Program-made: the position numbers and the translations under genes
Assembly (NCBI RefSeq): GCF_002797595.1
Contig: NZ_PGFE01000005.1
Location: 156,811-220,810, forward strand
Reading direction: 5' to 3'
Length of the DNA: 64,000 bases
Source: Sediminihabitans luteus
GTDB lineage: Bacteria > Actinomycetota > Actinomycetes > Actinomycetales > Cellulomonadaceae
The notes under the pieces: generated by a model
Told to the model about the DNA's origin: nothing
Databases searched by the model: none
What the model saw: the letters and a program-made list of their open reading frames with translations, nothing else
Part shown: piece by piece, positions 8,351 through 16,921 of the stretch
How the letters are laid out: each line of letters starts with the position of its first letter
How positions within the stretch are numbered: the stretch's first letter is position 1

Positions 8351-8545
8351 TCAGGCCAGGCGGTTCAGAAGCGCCTCGTCCTCGGCGACGATCTGCGCGA
8401 TCAGGCGGTCGCGATTCTCCACGCGCTTCCGGTCGTACTCGAGCACGGCGTTCTCGACCGCCTGGTTCGCGGAGACGTTCTCCGTCTCCACGATCCGCTC
8501 GAGTGCTGCCTGCGCCTCGGGGCTGAGACGAAGGTCCATTGCCAT
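8351..8545 (-). CDS. CopG-like ribbon-helix-helix antitoxin (toxin partner deleted)
   Basis: A 64-residue protein with a short N-terminal beta strand (MDLRLSPEAQAAL), a helix-rich middle (VSANQAVENAVLEY) and an acidic or charged tail, as in small CopG-type antitoxins that precede Doc toxins in actinobacteria. An AGAGGAGG ribosome site stands 5-6 bp before the ATG. Such antitoxins bind and neutralise Doc and autorepress the operon. Here the downstream toxin is reduced to a C-terminal scrap, leaving an orphan antitoxin. Function as antitoxin is inferred from fold and neighbour. Confidence 0.75.
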   Translation of the reverse strand: MAMDLRLSPEAQAALERIVETENVSANQAVENAVLEYDRKRVENRDRLIAQIVAEDEALLNRLA

Positions 8546-8637
8546 GTCGCCCTCCTCTGACCGCGGCCGTCCCGTGACGGCTGCCCGACAGTACCGCGGG
8601 TGGTACCTGAGTGGCACTGCATTTGAGGGCGCACGAC

Positions 8638-8679
8638 GACGGCCGGGACCGAGCCCCCGAGGGCGCGGTCCCGGCCGTC
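8638..8679 (-). terminator. strong hairpin after the heptad-repeat gene
   Basis: Perfect 14-bp stem (8638-8651 pairs with 8666-8679) with a 14-nt loop, 12 bp past the stop codon of the gene at 8692-10743. There is no T-tract, which is usual for terminators in high-GC actinobacteria. Confidence 0.75.
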
Positions 8680-8691
8680 GGCGGCTGCGGG

Positions 8692-10743
8692 TCAGAGCAC
8701 CCGGCGGCGGGTGCCCATCCACAGGCCGACCGCGCCGAGCGCGGCCAGCAGCACCGCGAGCACGATCGCGGCGACCGAGACGGGGCCGACGGGGTTGTCC
8801 TCGACCTGCCCGAGGAGGTCGGCCGCGCCGTCCGCGACCCGGCCCGTGCCGTCGTCGACCTTGACCGCACCCTCGCCGAGGTCGGTCGCCCCGTCGTTGA
8901 GCGTGGTCGTGCCGGCCGCGAGCGTCGTCGTGCCCTCGTGCAGCGTCCCGGCCCCGGCCGCGAGCCGTGCCGTGCCGTCCGCGAGGTCGCCCGCACCCGT
9001 GTCGAGGTCGGTCAGACCCGTCGCGAGGTCGCCCGAGCCGGTGCGGAGCTTCTCGAGGCCGGTCGCGAGCTCGCCCGACTTGGTGCGCAGCGTCCCGGTG
9101 CCGTCCGCGAGGTCCGAGGCGCCCGAGCTGAGCGTCCCCAGACCGGTCGAGAGCTCGCCCGACTTGGTCGCGAGCGTCGCGTTGCCGCCCGCGACGAGCA
9201 GCACGCCGTCCGCGAGCTCGCCCGACTTCGTGAACAGGGTCGCGTTGCCGTCCGCGACGGTCTCCGCACCGACGGCCACCTGGCCCGCGCCGTCGGCGAG
9301 GTCGCCCGTGCCCTCGGCGAGCGTGGCCGCGCCGACCTCGATCTGCGACAGGGCGTCGAGCAGGCTGCCCGCGCCCGTGTCGAGGTTCGTCGCGCCCGCC
9401 GCCACGAGGGCGGTGCCGTCCGCGAGGTCGCTCGCCCCCGTGTCGAGGTTCGTCGCGCCCGTCGAGAGGGCGTCCAGACCCTCGCGCAGGCTGGTCGCGC
9501 CGGCCGCGAGCTGCGTCGCCCCCGGGGCGAGCTGCGTCGTGACGCCCGTGCTCAGCGTCTGGGCGCCGGTCGCGAGCGTGCGCGCCTTGGGCGCCGCACC
9601 CTGCAGCTGGCCGCTCAGCAGCGCGAGACCCCCGGGGGCCGTGCCCTCGCCCGCCGCGAGGGCGTGCGCGGCGTCGGCGACGCCGCCGAGCTGGGCGGTG
9701 AGCTGAGCCTTGAGGGTCGGGTCGATGTCCGCCGCGGCGTACGAGGCGGCGAGCTGGCGCAGCGTCGCCTCGAGCTGTGCGCTGCCGGTGGCGGCACGCT
9801 GGGCGCCCGCCGCGGCCGCCTCGATCCCGGTCGCGAGCTGGTCGGCGCCCGCGGCCAGCGCGGGTGCGCCCGTGGTCGGGTCGGTCGCGGCCGTGATCCC
9901 GGCCGCCAGGCTCTTCGCGCCCTTCTCGAGGTCGAGCGCGCCGTCGCGGGCTCCGGCGGCACCCGTCGAGAGCGTGCCGGCGCCCGTCGCGAGCCTGTCC
10001 GCCCCGGCGGCGACGGTCTCGGCGCCGGTCTTCAGGGAGTCGGTGCCGTCGGCGAGGTCGCCCGCACCGTCGGCGGCGAGCGCGTTCGCGGCGGCGACCT
10101 GGACGGCACCGTCGTCGATGTCGGACGCCCCGTCCGCGAGGGCGTCCACGCCCTCGCTCAGCGTCGCGGCGCCGTCGGCCAGCTGGCCCGCGCCCGTGTG
10201 CAGGGCCCCGGCCCCCGAGGCCGCGGTCACCGCGCCGTCCGCGAGGTCCTGCGCGCCGTCGGCGAGGAGCGTCGCGCCGGACGACGCGCGCTCGGCACCC
10301 GCGTCGAGGTCGCCCGCGCCAGCGTCGAGGCGGTCGACGCCCGCGACCAGCAGCGTGCCGCCGTCCGCGGCCTCGCCGGCCCCGGCGGACAGGAGCGTCG
10401 CGCCGTCGAGCGCGGTCGTGGCGCCGTCGGAGAGCCGGGCGGAGCCGTCGGCGGCCTCGCTCGCGCCGTCCGCGAGGTCGGACGCCCCGGCGTCCAGGTC
10501 GCCCGCGCCCTCGTCGAGCGAGGTCACGCCCGCGCCGGCCTGCGCGGCGCCGTCGGCGAGCTGACCTGCGCCGGTGTGGACCTGGGCGGCCCCGGCCGAG
10601 AGCCGGGTCGCGCCGTCCGACACCTTGTGGTCGATGACCAGGAGGTAGGCGACGAGGCCGAGCACGGCGAGGAACAGCGCGGCGAGCGCGACCGCGGGGA
10701 GCGCGATCGCACCGCGGGGGGTGCGGAACAGGTGCGTCGACAT
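8692..10743 (-). CDS. membrane-anchored heptad-repeat protein (YhgE/Pip-like central region)
   Basis: A 683-residue protein with one N-terminal membrane segment (about residues 13-38) and one C-terminal segment (about 652-678) followed by a basic tail (TRRRVL). Almost everything between is a seven-residue repeat, xLxxGAx, in dozens of tandem copies (LADGAAQ, LDEGAGD, LDAGASD, LATGAQT). A short non-repeat helix lies near residues 310-365 and includes ATLRQLAASYAAADID. This LxxGA periodicity is typical of the stalk of YhgE/Pip and related membrane proteins, but the flanking six-TM domain of those is missing. A long extracytoplasmic stalk or helical rod is likely. A terminator follows and a candidate operator precedes it. 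Confidence 0.8.
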   Translation of the reverse strand: MSTHLFRTPRGAIALPAVALAALFLAVLGLVAYLLVIDHKVSDGATRLSAGAAQVHTGAGQLADGAAQAGAGVTSLDEGAGDLDAGASDLADGASEAADGSARLSDGATTALDGATLLSAGAGEAADGGTLLVAGVDRLDAGAGDLDAGAERASSGATLLADGAQDLADGAVTAASGAGALHTGAGQLADGAATLSEGVDALADGASDIDDGAVQVAAANALAADGAGDLADGTDSLKTGAETVAAGADRLATGAGTLSTGAAGARDGALDLEKGAKSLAAGITAATDPTTGAPALAAGADQLATGIEAAAAGAQRAATGSAQLEATLRQLAASYAAADIDPTLKAQLTAQLGGVADAAHALAAGEGTAPGGLALLSGQLQGAAPKARTLATGAQTLSTGVTTQLAPGATQLAAGATSLREGLDALSTGATNLDTGASDLADGTALVAAGATNLDTGAGSLLDALSQIEVGAATLAEGTGDLADGAGQVAVGAETVADGNATLFTKSGELADGVLLVAGGNATLATKSGELSTGLGTLSSGASDLADGTGTLRTKSGELATGLEKLRTGSGDLATGLTDLDTGAGDLADGTARLAAGAGTLHEGTTTLAAGTTTLNDGATDLGEGAVKVDDGTGRVADGAADLLGQVEDNPVGPVSVAAIVLAVLLAALGAVGLWMGTRRRVL

Positions 10744-10866
10744 CGACGAGCCCCTCTCGTACCGCGCGACCCTGCGCGGTGTCGGACGACGGCCCGCGCC
10801 CTGGGTGGGTCGGCGGGTCCTGGTCGTCGGTGACGCTATGCGACGGCCCGCGCGTCGCGGAACACC

Positions 10867-10879
10867 AGTACTAGGTACT
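10867..10879. promoter_or_regulatory. candidate operator upstream of the heptad-repeat gene
   Basis: Perfect inverted repeat AGTAC-TAG-GTACT, 124 bp upstream of the start at 10743, in an otherwise GC-rich 200-bp spacer. On the minus strand it lies next to a TTGTGA/TAGTAC-like promoter pair. It could bind a TetR-type dimer; no regulator gene is adjacent. Confidence 0.35.
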
Positions 10880-10945
10880 TGTTCACAACGATTCGGTCAC
10901 GAGGGTTGCGTGCAGGGGGCGATCCGTGGCCTCGTGACAGCCCGC

Positions 10946-11686
10946 TCAGGGGAGCGCGGGCTCCCACGCGACGTCGACCACGAGCGCGCGGTGGTCCGAG
11001 ATCCCGGTATCGGTCGAGCGCGCCGCGAGCACGCGCAGCGGGCGGTCGGCCAGGACGTGGTCGATCTGCACGCGCGGCGCGTCGGCCGGGTACGTCGGGA
11101 CGTCCGCGAGGGCGTGCCATTCCGCGAGCGCGTCGCCCGCACGACGGTTCAGGTCGCCGAGCAGCACGCGCGGTCCGGGCAGCGCGGCCGCGACCCGTGC
11201 GAGCGCCCGCGCCTGACGCTCGTTGCGGCCGCGCACCACGCTCAGGTGCGTCGCGACCACGCCGACCGGCCCGCCCGGTGCGTCGAGGACGGCGGTCAGC
11301 GCGGTCCGCGGCTCGTCGAACCGCCACCGGCCGGCCCGGCGCACCGGGGCGCGTCCCGGCAGCCGGACCTCACCCCATGCGAGCACCGGCAGCCGGCTCA
11401 CGAGCGCGATCCCGTACGCGGGGCCCTGGCGCGTCGGGTGCCGCGTCCACGCGCCGGCCGTGCCGTGCCGGGACGCCGCGAACCGGTGCTCGCGCGCGCC
11501 GAGGGCCTGCGCCGCGAGCGCCGCGAGGTCGCCACCGTGCGAGCGGGGCTGGCCGCGGTCGACTTCCTGGAGCGCGAGCACGTCGGCGTCGAGGCTCGCG
11601 ACGGCCTCCTGGTAGCGGTCGAGGTCGACCACGCCGTCGTGCGCGCGGGCGCCGTGCAGCACGTTGAACGTGGCGAGGCGTGTCAC
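10946..11686 (-). CDS. endonuclease/exonuclease/phosphatase-family protein
   Basis: A 246-residue EEP-fold protein. Metal and catalytic motifs are in order: TFNVLHG (residues 5-11, Asn), LALQEVDRGQPRS (about 37-49, metal Glu), THLSVVRGRNERQ (about 143-155), GDLNRRAGD (about 171-179) and the terminal SDHRALVV (about 231-238, catalytic Asp-His). It likely hydrolyses a phosphodiester in nucleic acid or phospholipid. The start is a GTG that overlaps the stop of the upstream gene by 4 bp, so the two are coupled. No signal peptide is apparent, so a cytoplasmic role is probable. Confidence 0.88.
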   Translation of the reverse strand: MTRLATFNVLHGARAHDGVVDLDRYQEAVASLDADVLALQEVDRGQPRSHGGDLAALAAQALGAREHRFAASRHGTAGAWTRHPTRQGPAYGIALVSRLPVLAWGEVRLPGRAPVRRAGRWRFDEPRTALTAVLDAPGGPVGVVATHLSVVRGRNERQARALARVAAALPGPRVLLGDLNRRAGDALAEWHALADVPTYPADAPRVQIDHVLADRPLRVLAARSTDTGISDHRALVVDVAWEPALP

Positions 11687-12192
11687 TCGGGGCTCTGCGG
11701 CTGGGGCGTGTGCGTCGGGGCGTCCGCGGGGTCCGGCACGTCCGGTGCGTCCGGTGCGGGGGCGTCGGCGAGGAGCGTCCACGCGGTCAGCTCGGCGTCG
11801 TCGTGGAGCGCGGCGCCGTCGTCCGACGCCACGACCCAGGACTGCTCGGTGCCCGGCGGACCGACCCGCATGGCCCGCACCCGGCGGCCCCGCACGGTCG
11901 CGTCGCCGACCGCGCCGAGCCGTGCGGGCAGGTCGGGCACGGGGCGCACGGCCGAGACGAACCGGGCGCTGGGGGCGGGGGTCGCGGCACCGAACCGCAG
12001 GGCGTGCGGGCCGACGCTGAGCACGTCGCCCTCGACGCGCGCGGTGCCCGTGAAGCGCTCGCCGCGGTACTCGCCCGTGACGACGTCGCCGGGGCGCACG
12101 GCGGCGAGCGTGGGCACGGGGTGCTCGTTCGCGGCGGTCTGGGCTGCGACGGCCTGGGCTGCGACGTTCTGGCTCTCGGTGTCGTCGCTCAC
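11683..12192 (-). CDS. hypothetical protein, translationally coupled to EEP gene
   Basis: A 169-residue protein I do not recognise. It has a small beta-rich core around RPGDVVTGEYRGERFTGTAR and VGPHALRFG (about residues 33-68) that looks SH3-like, then a second beta-rich stretch with RAMRVGPPGTEQSWVVASDD, and an acidic, Pro-rich tail (about 140-169). The GTG at 12192 follows a GAGGAG ribosome site by 4-5 bp. It overlaps the EEP-family gene by GTGA, implying a shared operon and perhaps a joint function. No membrane segment is visible. Confidence 0.7.
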   Translation of the reverse strand: MSDDTESQNVAAQAVAAQTAANEHPVPTLAAVRPGDVVTGEYRGERFTGTARVEGDVLSVGPHALRFGAATPAPSARFVSAVRPVPDLPARLGAVGDATVRGRRVRAMRVGPPGTEQSWVVASDDGAALHDDAELTAWTLLADAPAPDAPDVPDPADAPTHTPQPQSPE

Positions 12193-12223
12193 GGGACTCC
12201 TCGGGGTCGGGGCTCGGTTGCCG

Positions 12224-13171
12224 TCAGCGTGCGCGGTGACGCTCGACGAGCGCCTCGACGCCGTCGAGGACGAGACGGATCCCGAAGACCGTCTCGTCGT
12301 CGCGCCCGTCGGTGGCAGTCTCGTCCCCGGGGTGCCCGGCGGCGTCCGGGGCAGCGGCCTCGGCACCGATCTCGGTCGCGGTGCGGTGCAGCGCCGGGTA
12401 GGTCGCGGGGTCGGCGACGCGCACGACGAGCTGGTCGAACGACGCGAACGGGTCGCGGTCGTCGACGCCCGCCGGGCCCGGTGTCGCGTCAGCGACTCCG
12501 GTCCCGGTGCTCGTGCCCCCGGAGCCTGCTGACCCGGCACCCGTGCTCCCGGCACCCGTGCTCCCGGCACCCGTGCCCCCGAGGCGCTGCTCGACGCCGG
12601 CCATGCGGGCGAGGTCGGCGCGCATGCGGGCCTCGCCGAGCACGTGCTGCGACAGCAGGCCCACGACCGTGAGCTGGACGCCGGCGGGCAGCCCGGTCCC
12701 GGCGAGCACGGCGAGCGCGCGGTCGAGCCAGGCGAGGCGGTGGGGCCCGACGGGCAGGGTGAACAGGGCGAGCTCGGCGAGCCAGGGGCGGGCGAGCATG
12801 AGGTCGAGCTGCGCGATCGTCCAGCGCTCGAGGCCGGTGCGCCAGTGGTCGCCGGGCTCGAGGAAGCTCGCGGGCGGCGGGGTCGCTCCGGCGTCCGACA
12901 TCAGCGTGAGCAGCTCGTCCTTGTTCGCCACGTACCGGTACAGGGCCATGGTCGTGACGCCGAGCGACTCGGCGACCCGGGCCATCGAGACCGCGGCGAG
13001 GCCGTCGGCGTCGGCGAGGGCGATCGCGGCGTCGGTGATCTGCTCGGTGCTCAGCGCGGGCCGGGGCCCGCGTCGGGGGGCGCGGGGCGCGCCCCAGAGG
13101 ATCTCGACGCTGCGCGGCAGGGGTGCGGGGGTCGACGACGACGCCGCCGTGCCTGCTGCGCGTTCGCTCAC
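12224..13171 (-). CDS. TetR-family regulator of the DrrAB-type exporter
   Basis: A 315-residue TetR-type repressor. The DNA-binding helices are around TDAAIALADADGLAAVSMAR and GVTTMALYRYVANKDELLTL (about residues 47-90), and a TetR_C-like ligand domain follows. The GTG start at 13171 has a GGGAGG site. It is longer than usual because of a Gly/Ala/Ser-rich loop near residues 196-220 encoded by three 15-bp repeats (GAGST units). It is divergent from the ABC exporter at 13260-15064, with inverted repeats in between, so repression of that exporter and itself is the expected role. Confidence 0.88.
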   Translation of the reverse strand: MSERAAGTAASSSTPAPLPRSVEILWGAPRAPRRGPRPALSTEQITDAAIALADADGLAAVSMARVAESLGVTTMALYRYVANKDELLTLMSDAGATPPPASFLEPGDHWRTGLERWTIAQLDLMLARPWLAELALFTLPVGPHRLAWLDRALAVLAGTGLPAGVQLTVVGLLSQHVLGEARMRADLARMAGVEQRLGGTGAGSTGAGSTGAGSAGSGGTSTGTGVADATPGPAGVDDRDPFASFDQLVVRVADPATYPALHRTATEIGAEAAAPDAAGHPGDETATDGRDDETVFGIRLVLDGVEALVERHRAR

Positions 13172-13200
13172 CGTGCCTCCCTTGACGCCCCATCCTAGAA

Positions 13201-13239
13201 CTGTTTACTCTCTACACAGTAGGTGTATGGCATACACAG
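13201..13239. promoter_or_regulatory. candidate TetR operator region
   Basis: Between the divergent TetR and drrA-like genes lie a perfect inverted repeat GTGTATG-G-CATACAC (13223-13237) and a near-perfect one, CTGTTTA-CTCTC-TACACAG (13201-13219). The 7-mer TACACAG recurs 20 bp apart. The arrangement fits two TetR dimers overlapping both promoters. Inference from symmetry and position. Confidence 0.6.
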
Positions 13240-13259
13240 TTTTCGATCCGGAGGTTCTC

Positions 13260-14234
13260 GTGAACGACTCACCCGCTGTCGAGGCCGAGGGCCTCACGCA
13301 TCGCTACGGCTCCGTCGGCGTGCTCGACGGCGTCGACCTGACGCTCCACCGCGGCGAGGTCCTCGCCCTGCTCGGCCCCAACGGGGCGGGCAAGACGACG
13401 ACCGTCCGCATCCTGTCCACGCTCCTCGAGCCGACGGGCGGCCGGGCGCGGGTCGCCGGCTTCGACGTCGTCCGCGAGGCCCGGCGGGTGCGCGAGGTCA
13501 TCAGCGTCACCGGACAGTCGGCGGCCGTCGACGACAAGCTCACCGGGCGCGAGAACCTCGTGACCATGGCGCGCCTCGCGCACCTCCCGCGCGCCGAGGT
13601 CCGGGCCCGCGTCGACGAGCTGCTCGACGCGTTCGACCTCGCGAGCGCCGCCGGACGCCGCGTGGGCACCTACTCGGGCGGCATGCGCCGTCGCCTCGAC
13701 CTCGCGGCCGGGCTCGTCGCGCGCCCCCGGGTGCTGTTCCTCGACGAGCCCAGCACCGGGCTCGACCCGCGCGCGCGGCAGGACCTGTGGGACGTCGTCC
13801 GCGACGTCGTCGCTCAGGGCACGAGCCTGCTGCTCACGACCCAGTACCTCGAGGAGGCCGACCAGCTCGCCGACCGCGTCGCGGTGCTCGACGGCGGTCG
13901 CGTCGTCGCGGACGGCACCCCGGCCGCGCTCAAGGCCCGGGTCGGGGAGGCGGCCGTCGAGCTCGACCTCGCGACCGCGGACGACGCCGCCCGGGTCGGG
14001 TCGGCGCTCGGGCTCGTTCCAGGGCCGGGGGTCGGGGAACCGGGGGCCACGACGGCGCTGCGCGTCCCCACCGACGGCACCCTCGCGCACGTGCGCGACG
14101 TCCTCGACCGCGTCGACGCGACCGGCGTCGTCCCGCGCGGCTGGTCCGTCGTGAGCCCGACCCTCGACGACGTCTACCTCGCCCTGACCGGGCACCCCAC
14201 CGAGCACCCCACCGAGCAGGAGGACGCAGCATGA
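13260..14234 (+). CDS. ABC exporter ATP-binding subunit, DrrA type
   Basis: A 324-residue nucleotide-binding protein. Walker A is GPNGAGKTT (about residues 41-49), the Q-loop is in VTGQSAAVDDKLTGRENL, the ABC signature is YSGGMRRRLDLAAGL, Walker B is VLFLDEPSTGLDP, and the H-loop is LLTTQYLEEADQL. The C-terminal extension is as in daunorubicin-type DrrA proteins. The GTG at 13260 was preferred because a GGAGG site precedes it; an ATG at 13227 is the alternative. It overlaps the permease gene by ATGA. With the divergent TetR gene it forms a drug-efflux module; substrate unknown. Confidence 0.9.
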   Translation: MNDSPAVEAEGLTHRYGSVGVLDGVDLTLHRGEVLALLGPNGAGKTTTVRILSTLLEPTGGRARVAGFDVVREARRVREVISVTGQSAAVDDKLTGRENLVTMARLAHLPRAEVRARVDELLDAFDLASAAGRRVGTYSGGMRRRLDLAAGLVARPRVLFLDEPSTGLDPRARQDLWDVVRDVVAQGTSLLLTTQYLEEADQLADRVAVLDGGRVVADGTPAALKARVGEAAVELDLATADDAARVGSALGLVPGPGVGEPGATTALRVPTDGTLAHVRDVLDRVDATGVVPRGWSVVSPTLDDVYLALTGHPTEHPTEQEDAA

Positions 14235-15064
14235 CCACCCTCGCCACGGCACCCCGCGCGCGGACGGCGGCTGCGTCGTCCGCCCGCCCGGGTGCCCACC
14301 TCGCCGCGGACGTCTGGACCATGGTCCGGCGCTGCGTGCTGCTCGTGAGCCGCGACGTCGACTCGCTCGTCATGGGCGTCGCGCTGCCCGTGATGCTCAT
14401 GGTCGTGTTCGTCTACGTGTTCGGCGGCGCGATCCAGGCCGGGCTCGACGGCACGACGTACCTCAACTACGTGACCCCGGGGATCGTGCTCCTGTGCGCC
14501 GGGTTCGGTGCCGCGAACACGGCGCTCGCGGTCCAGCAGGACGTCGCGGGCGGGATCGTCGACAGGTTCCGGTCGATGCCCGTGACGGCCTGGACGCTGC
14601 TCGTGGGGCACGTCGTCGCGAGCGTCGTCAAGAACCTCGTCACCACCGGGGTGGTCGTCGGCGTCGCGTACCTCATGGGGTTCCGGCCCGACGCGACCCT
14701 CGCCGAGTGGCTCGGCGCGGTCGGGATCATCGTGCTGTGGGTCGTCGCGATCACGTGGGCCGCGACGTTCGTCGGCGTGGTCGTGCGCTCGGTCGACGCC
14801 GCGAGCGCCGCCACGTTCGTGATGCTGTTCGTGCCGTACGTGTCGAGCGCGTTCGTGCCGCCGCAGACCATGCCGGCGCTGCTGCGCGGGTTCGCGGAGC
14901 ACCAGCCGGTCACGCCCGTGATCGAGACGATCCGGGGTCTGCTGACGGGGACCGAGCTCGGCACGTCGCCCGTGCTCGCCGTCGTGTGGTGCGTCGGCAT
15001 CGCGACGGTGTTCGCCGTGCTCGCGGGCGTCGTGTTCGGGCGGCGGCGGCACCGGGCCGGGTGA
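14231..15064 (+). CDS. ABC-2 type permease, DrrB type
   Basis: A 277-residue integral membrane protein with about six hydrophobic segments and the ABC-2 consensus around DRFRSMPVTAWTLLVGHVVA (cytoplasmic loop contacting the ATPase) and the FVPPQTMPALLRGFAEHQPV stretch near the end, typical of DrrB/NodJ permeases. It is translationally coupled to the ATPase by a 4-bp overlap and should pair with it to export a hydrophobic compound. A short basic tail (GRRRHRAG) ends it. It converges with the CoA-ligase gene 18 bp away. Confidence 0.9.
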   Translation: MTTLATAPRARTAAASSARPGAHLAADVWTMVRRCVLLVSRDVDSLVMGVALPVMLMVVFVYVFGGAIQAGLDGTTYLNYVTPGIVLLCAGFGAANTALAVQQDVAGGIVDRFRSMPVTAWTLLVGHVVASVVKNLVTTGVVVGVAYLMGFRPDATLAEWLGAVGIIVLWVVAITWAATFVGVVVRSVDAASAATFVMLFVPYVSSAFVPPQTMPALLRGFAEHQPVTPVIETIRGLLTGTELGTSPVLAVVWCVGIATVFAVLAGVVFGRRRHRAG

Positions 15065-15082
15065 CGACCCGGTGCCGGCCGG

Positions 15083-16666
15083 TCAGCCCGCGCTGCGCTC
15101 GAGCCGTGCGACGAGCTCGCGCTTGAGGATCTTGCCCGACGGTCCGAGGGGCAGCTCGTCGAGCACCCGGATCACGCGCGGGTACTTGTACGCCGCGACG
15201 TCCTGCTTGACCCACGCGACGAGCTCGTCGCCCGTGACGGGCTCGGCACCGTCCTTGAGCACGACGGCCGCGTGGATCTCCTGGCCGTGGGTGTCGTCGG
15301 GCACGCCGAAGACCGCGGCCATGTGGATCGCGGGGTGCCGCACGAGCACCTCCTCGACCTCGCGCGGGTACACGTTGTAGCCGTTGCGGATGATCATGTC
15401 CTTGGTGCGGTCGAGGATCGTGACGTACCCGTCGTCGTCCTTGGTGCCGAGGTCGCCCGAGCGGAACCAGCCGTCGACGACGGCCTCGGCCGTGGCCTCG
15501 GGCCGGTTGAGGTAGCCCTGGAAGAGGTTGTGCCCGCGGATCACGATCTCGCCGAGCTCGCCGTGGGGGAGCAGCTCGGTGCGGTCGCGCACCAGGGGGT
15601 CGGCGATCTCGACGTCGACGCCCCAGATGGGCTGCCCGACGGTTCCCGGCCGGATCGGCACGCCGATGTGGTTGAACGACGCGACGGGGCTGGTCTCGGT
15701 GAGCCCGTAGCCCTCGTGGATCGGCACGCCGAACGCCTCGGAGAACGCCTCGAGCGCGGCGAGCGGCAGCGCGGCCCCGCCCGAGACGCCGTACCGCAGC
15801 GGCGGACGCTCGGGGTTCTTCGCGGCGGCCTGCACGAGCCCGAGGTGCATGGTCGGCACGCCCATCATGATGGTCACGCCGTGCGCGTTCATGAGCTGCA
15901 GCGCGGCGTCGCCGTCGAACCGGGGGAGCAGCACGACGGTCGCGCCGACCCGGAAGCTCGCGTTGAGCGCGCACGTCTGGCCGAAGGTGTGGAAGAACGG
16001 CAGGCACCCGAGGATCACGTCGGCGCTCGACATGGGCAGCGTGTCGAGGCACATGACGTTGACCTGCTCGACGAGCGCGAGGTGCGAGCCCATCGCGCCC
16101 TTGGGCTCGCCCGTGGTGCCGCTCGTGTACAGGACGGTCGCGGTCGCCCCGGGCGCGACCGGCACGTACGTGTCGATCGGGGGTGCGGCGGCGGCCTCGT
16201 CCTCGAGCCGGGGGAACGGGACGGCGTCCGCCTGCTCGTCAGGGACCAGGAGGGTGAGGGCGTCGACGCCCGCGGCGGCGGCGGCCTTGCCGCCCTCGGC
16301 GAGCATCGGTGCGCCCACGAGGATCGCCCGGGCCCCGGAGTCGCGCAGCACGTACTCGATCTCGCGGGCCTTGAGCAGCGCGTGGACGGGGACGACGGTC
16401 GCGCCCAGGGCCAGGACCCCGTAGTAGGCGCGGGCGAAGTCGGGCACGTTGGGGAGCAGGACGGCAACCGTGTCGCCCGGTCCGATCCCGCGGGCGCGCA
16501 ACGCACCCGCGTAGGCACGGGTCTGGTCCCACAGCTCGCGGTACGTGGTGCGCTGCTCGCCGAGCACGAGCGCGACCTTGTCGGGGTGCCGCGTCGCGGA
16601 CTCGGCGAGGATCGCCGCGACCGAGAGGGTCGAGTGGCTGGACGGGGCCTGCGTGGGGTTCGACAT
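15083..16666 (-). CDS. long-chain fatty-acid-CoA ligase (AMP-binding)
   Basis: A 527-residue adenylate-forming enzyme that activates a carboxylate (probably a fatty acid) with ATP and CoA. Motifs: A3 LYTSGTTGEPKGAMGSH (about residues 176-192), A5 EGYGLTETSP, A7 WFRSGDLGTKDDDGYVTILD, A8 DRTKDMIIRNGYNVYPREVE, and A10 with the catalytic Lys in LGPSGKILKREL. Length is normal for FadD-like enzymes. The ATG at 16666 follows a GGGAAGGACGACG stretch. It is transcribed away from a 255-bp spacer with an inverted repeat that could control it. Exact substrate unknown. Confidence 0.92.
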   Translation of the reverse strand: MSNPTQAPSSHSTLSVAAILAESATRHPDKVALVLGEQRTTYRELWDQTRAYAGALRARGIGPGDTVAVLLPNVPDFARAYYGVLALGATVVPVHALLKAREIEYVLRDSGARAILVGAPMLAEGGKAAAAAGVDALTLLVPDEQADAVPFPRLEDEAAAAPPIDTYVPVAPGATATVLYTSGTTGEPKGAMGSHLALVEQVNVMCLDTLPMSSADVILGCLPFFHTFGQTCALNASFRVGATVVLLPRFDGDAALQLMNAHGVTIMMGVPTMHLGLVQAAAKNPERPPLRYGVSGGAALPLAALEAFSEAFGVPIHEGYGLTETSPVASFNHIGVPIRPGTVGQPIWGVDVEIADPLVRDRTELLPHGELGEIVIRGHNLFQGYLNRPEATAEAVVDGWFRSGDLGTKDDDGYVTILDRTKDMIIRNGYNVYPREVEEVLVRHPAIHMAAVFGVPDDTHGQEIHAAVVLKDGAEPVTGDELVAWVKQDVAAYKYPRVIRVLDELPLGPSGKILKRELVARLERSAG

Positions 16667-16739
16667 CGTCGTCCTTCCCTGGGCCGCGGGCGCCGGTGCC
16701 CTGCGGGGGTACGCCCACGGTGCGGTGCGACCCGGCCCG

Positions 16740-16759
16740 CTGTCAATTCGCGATGACAG
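16740..16759. promoter_or_regulatory. inverted repeat in the spacer upstream of the CoA-ligase gene
   Basis: CTGTCA-ATTCGCGA-TGACAG, perfect 6-bp arms, 74 bp upstream of the ligase start in the 255-bp divergent spacer. A TTCGCG motif recurs just beside it. It is a plausible TetR/FadR-like operator. Nothing else coding is seen in this spacer. Confidence 0.4.
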
Positions 16760-16921
16760 TTCGCGCTGACGAGGTCGTCGTCGCGCCGACCTCCGGCCGC
16801 GACGCAGCCGGTGCCGGTCACCCAGCCGACGACCACGCACCACCTCAGCGACGCCCAGCGTTCTCCCAGCCGTCATCCGCGACGGCAAGGGTCGGGGGGC
16901 CACCCCACCTGAGGAGACCAC

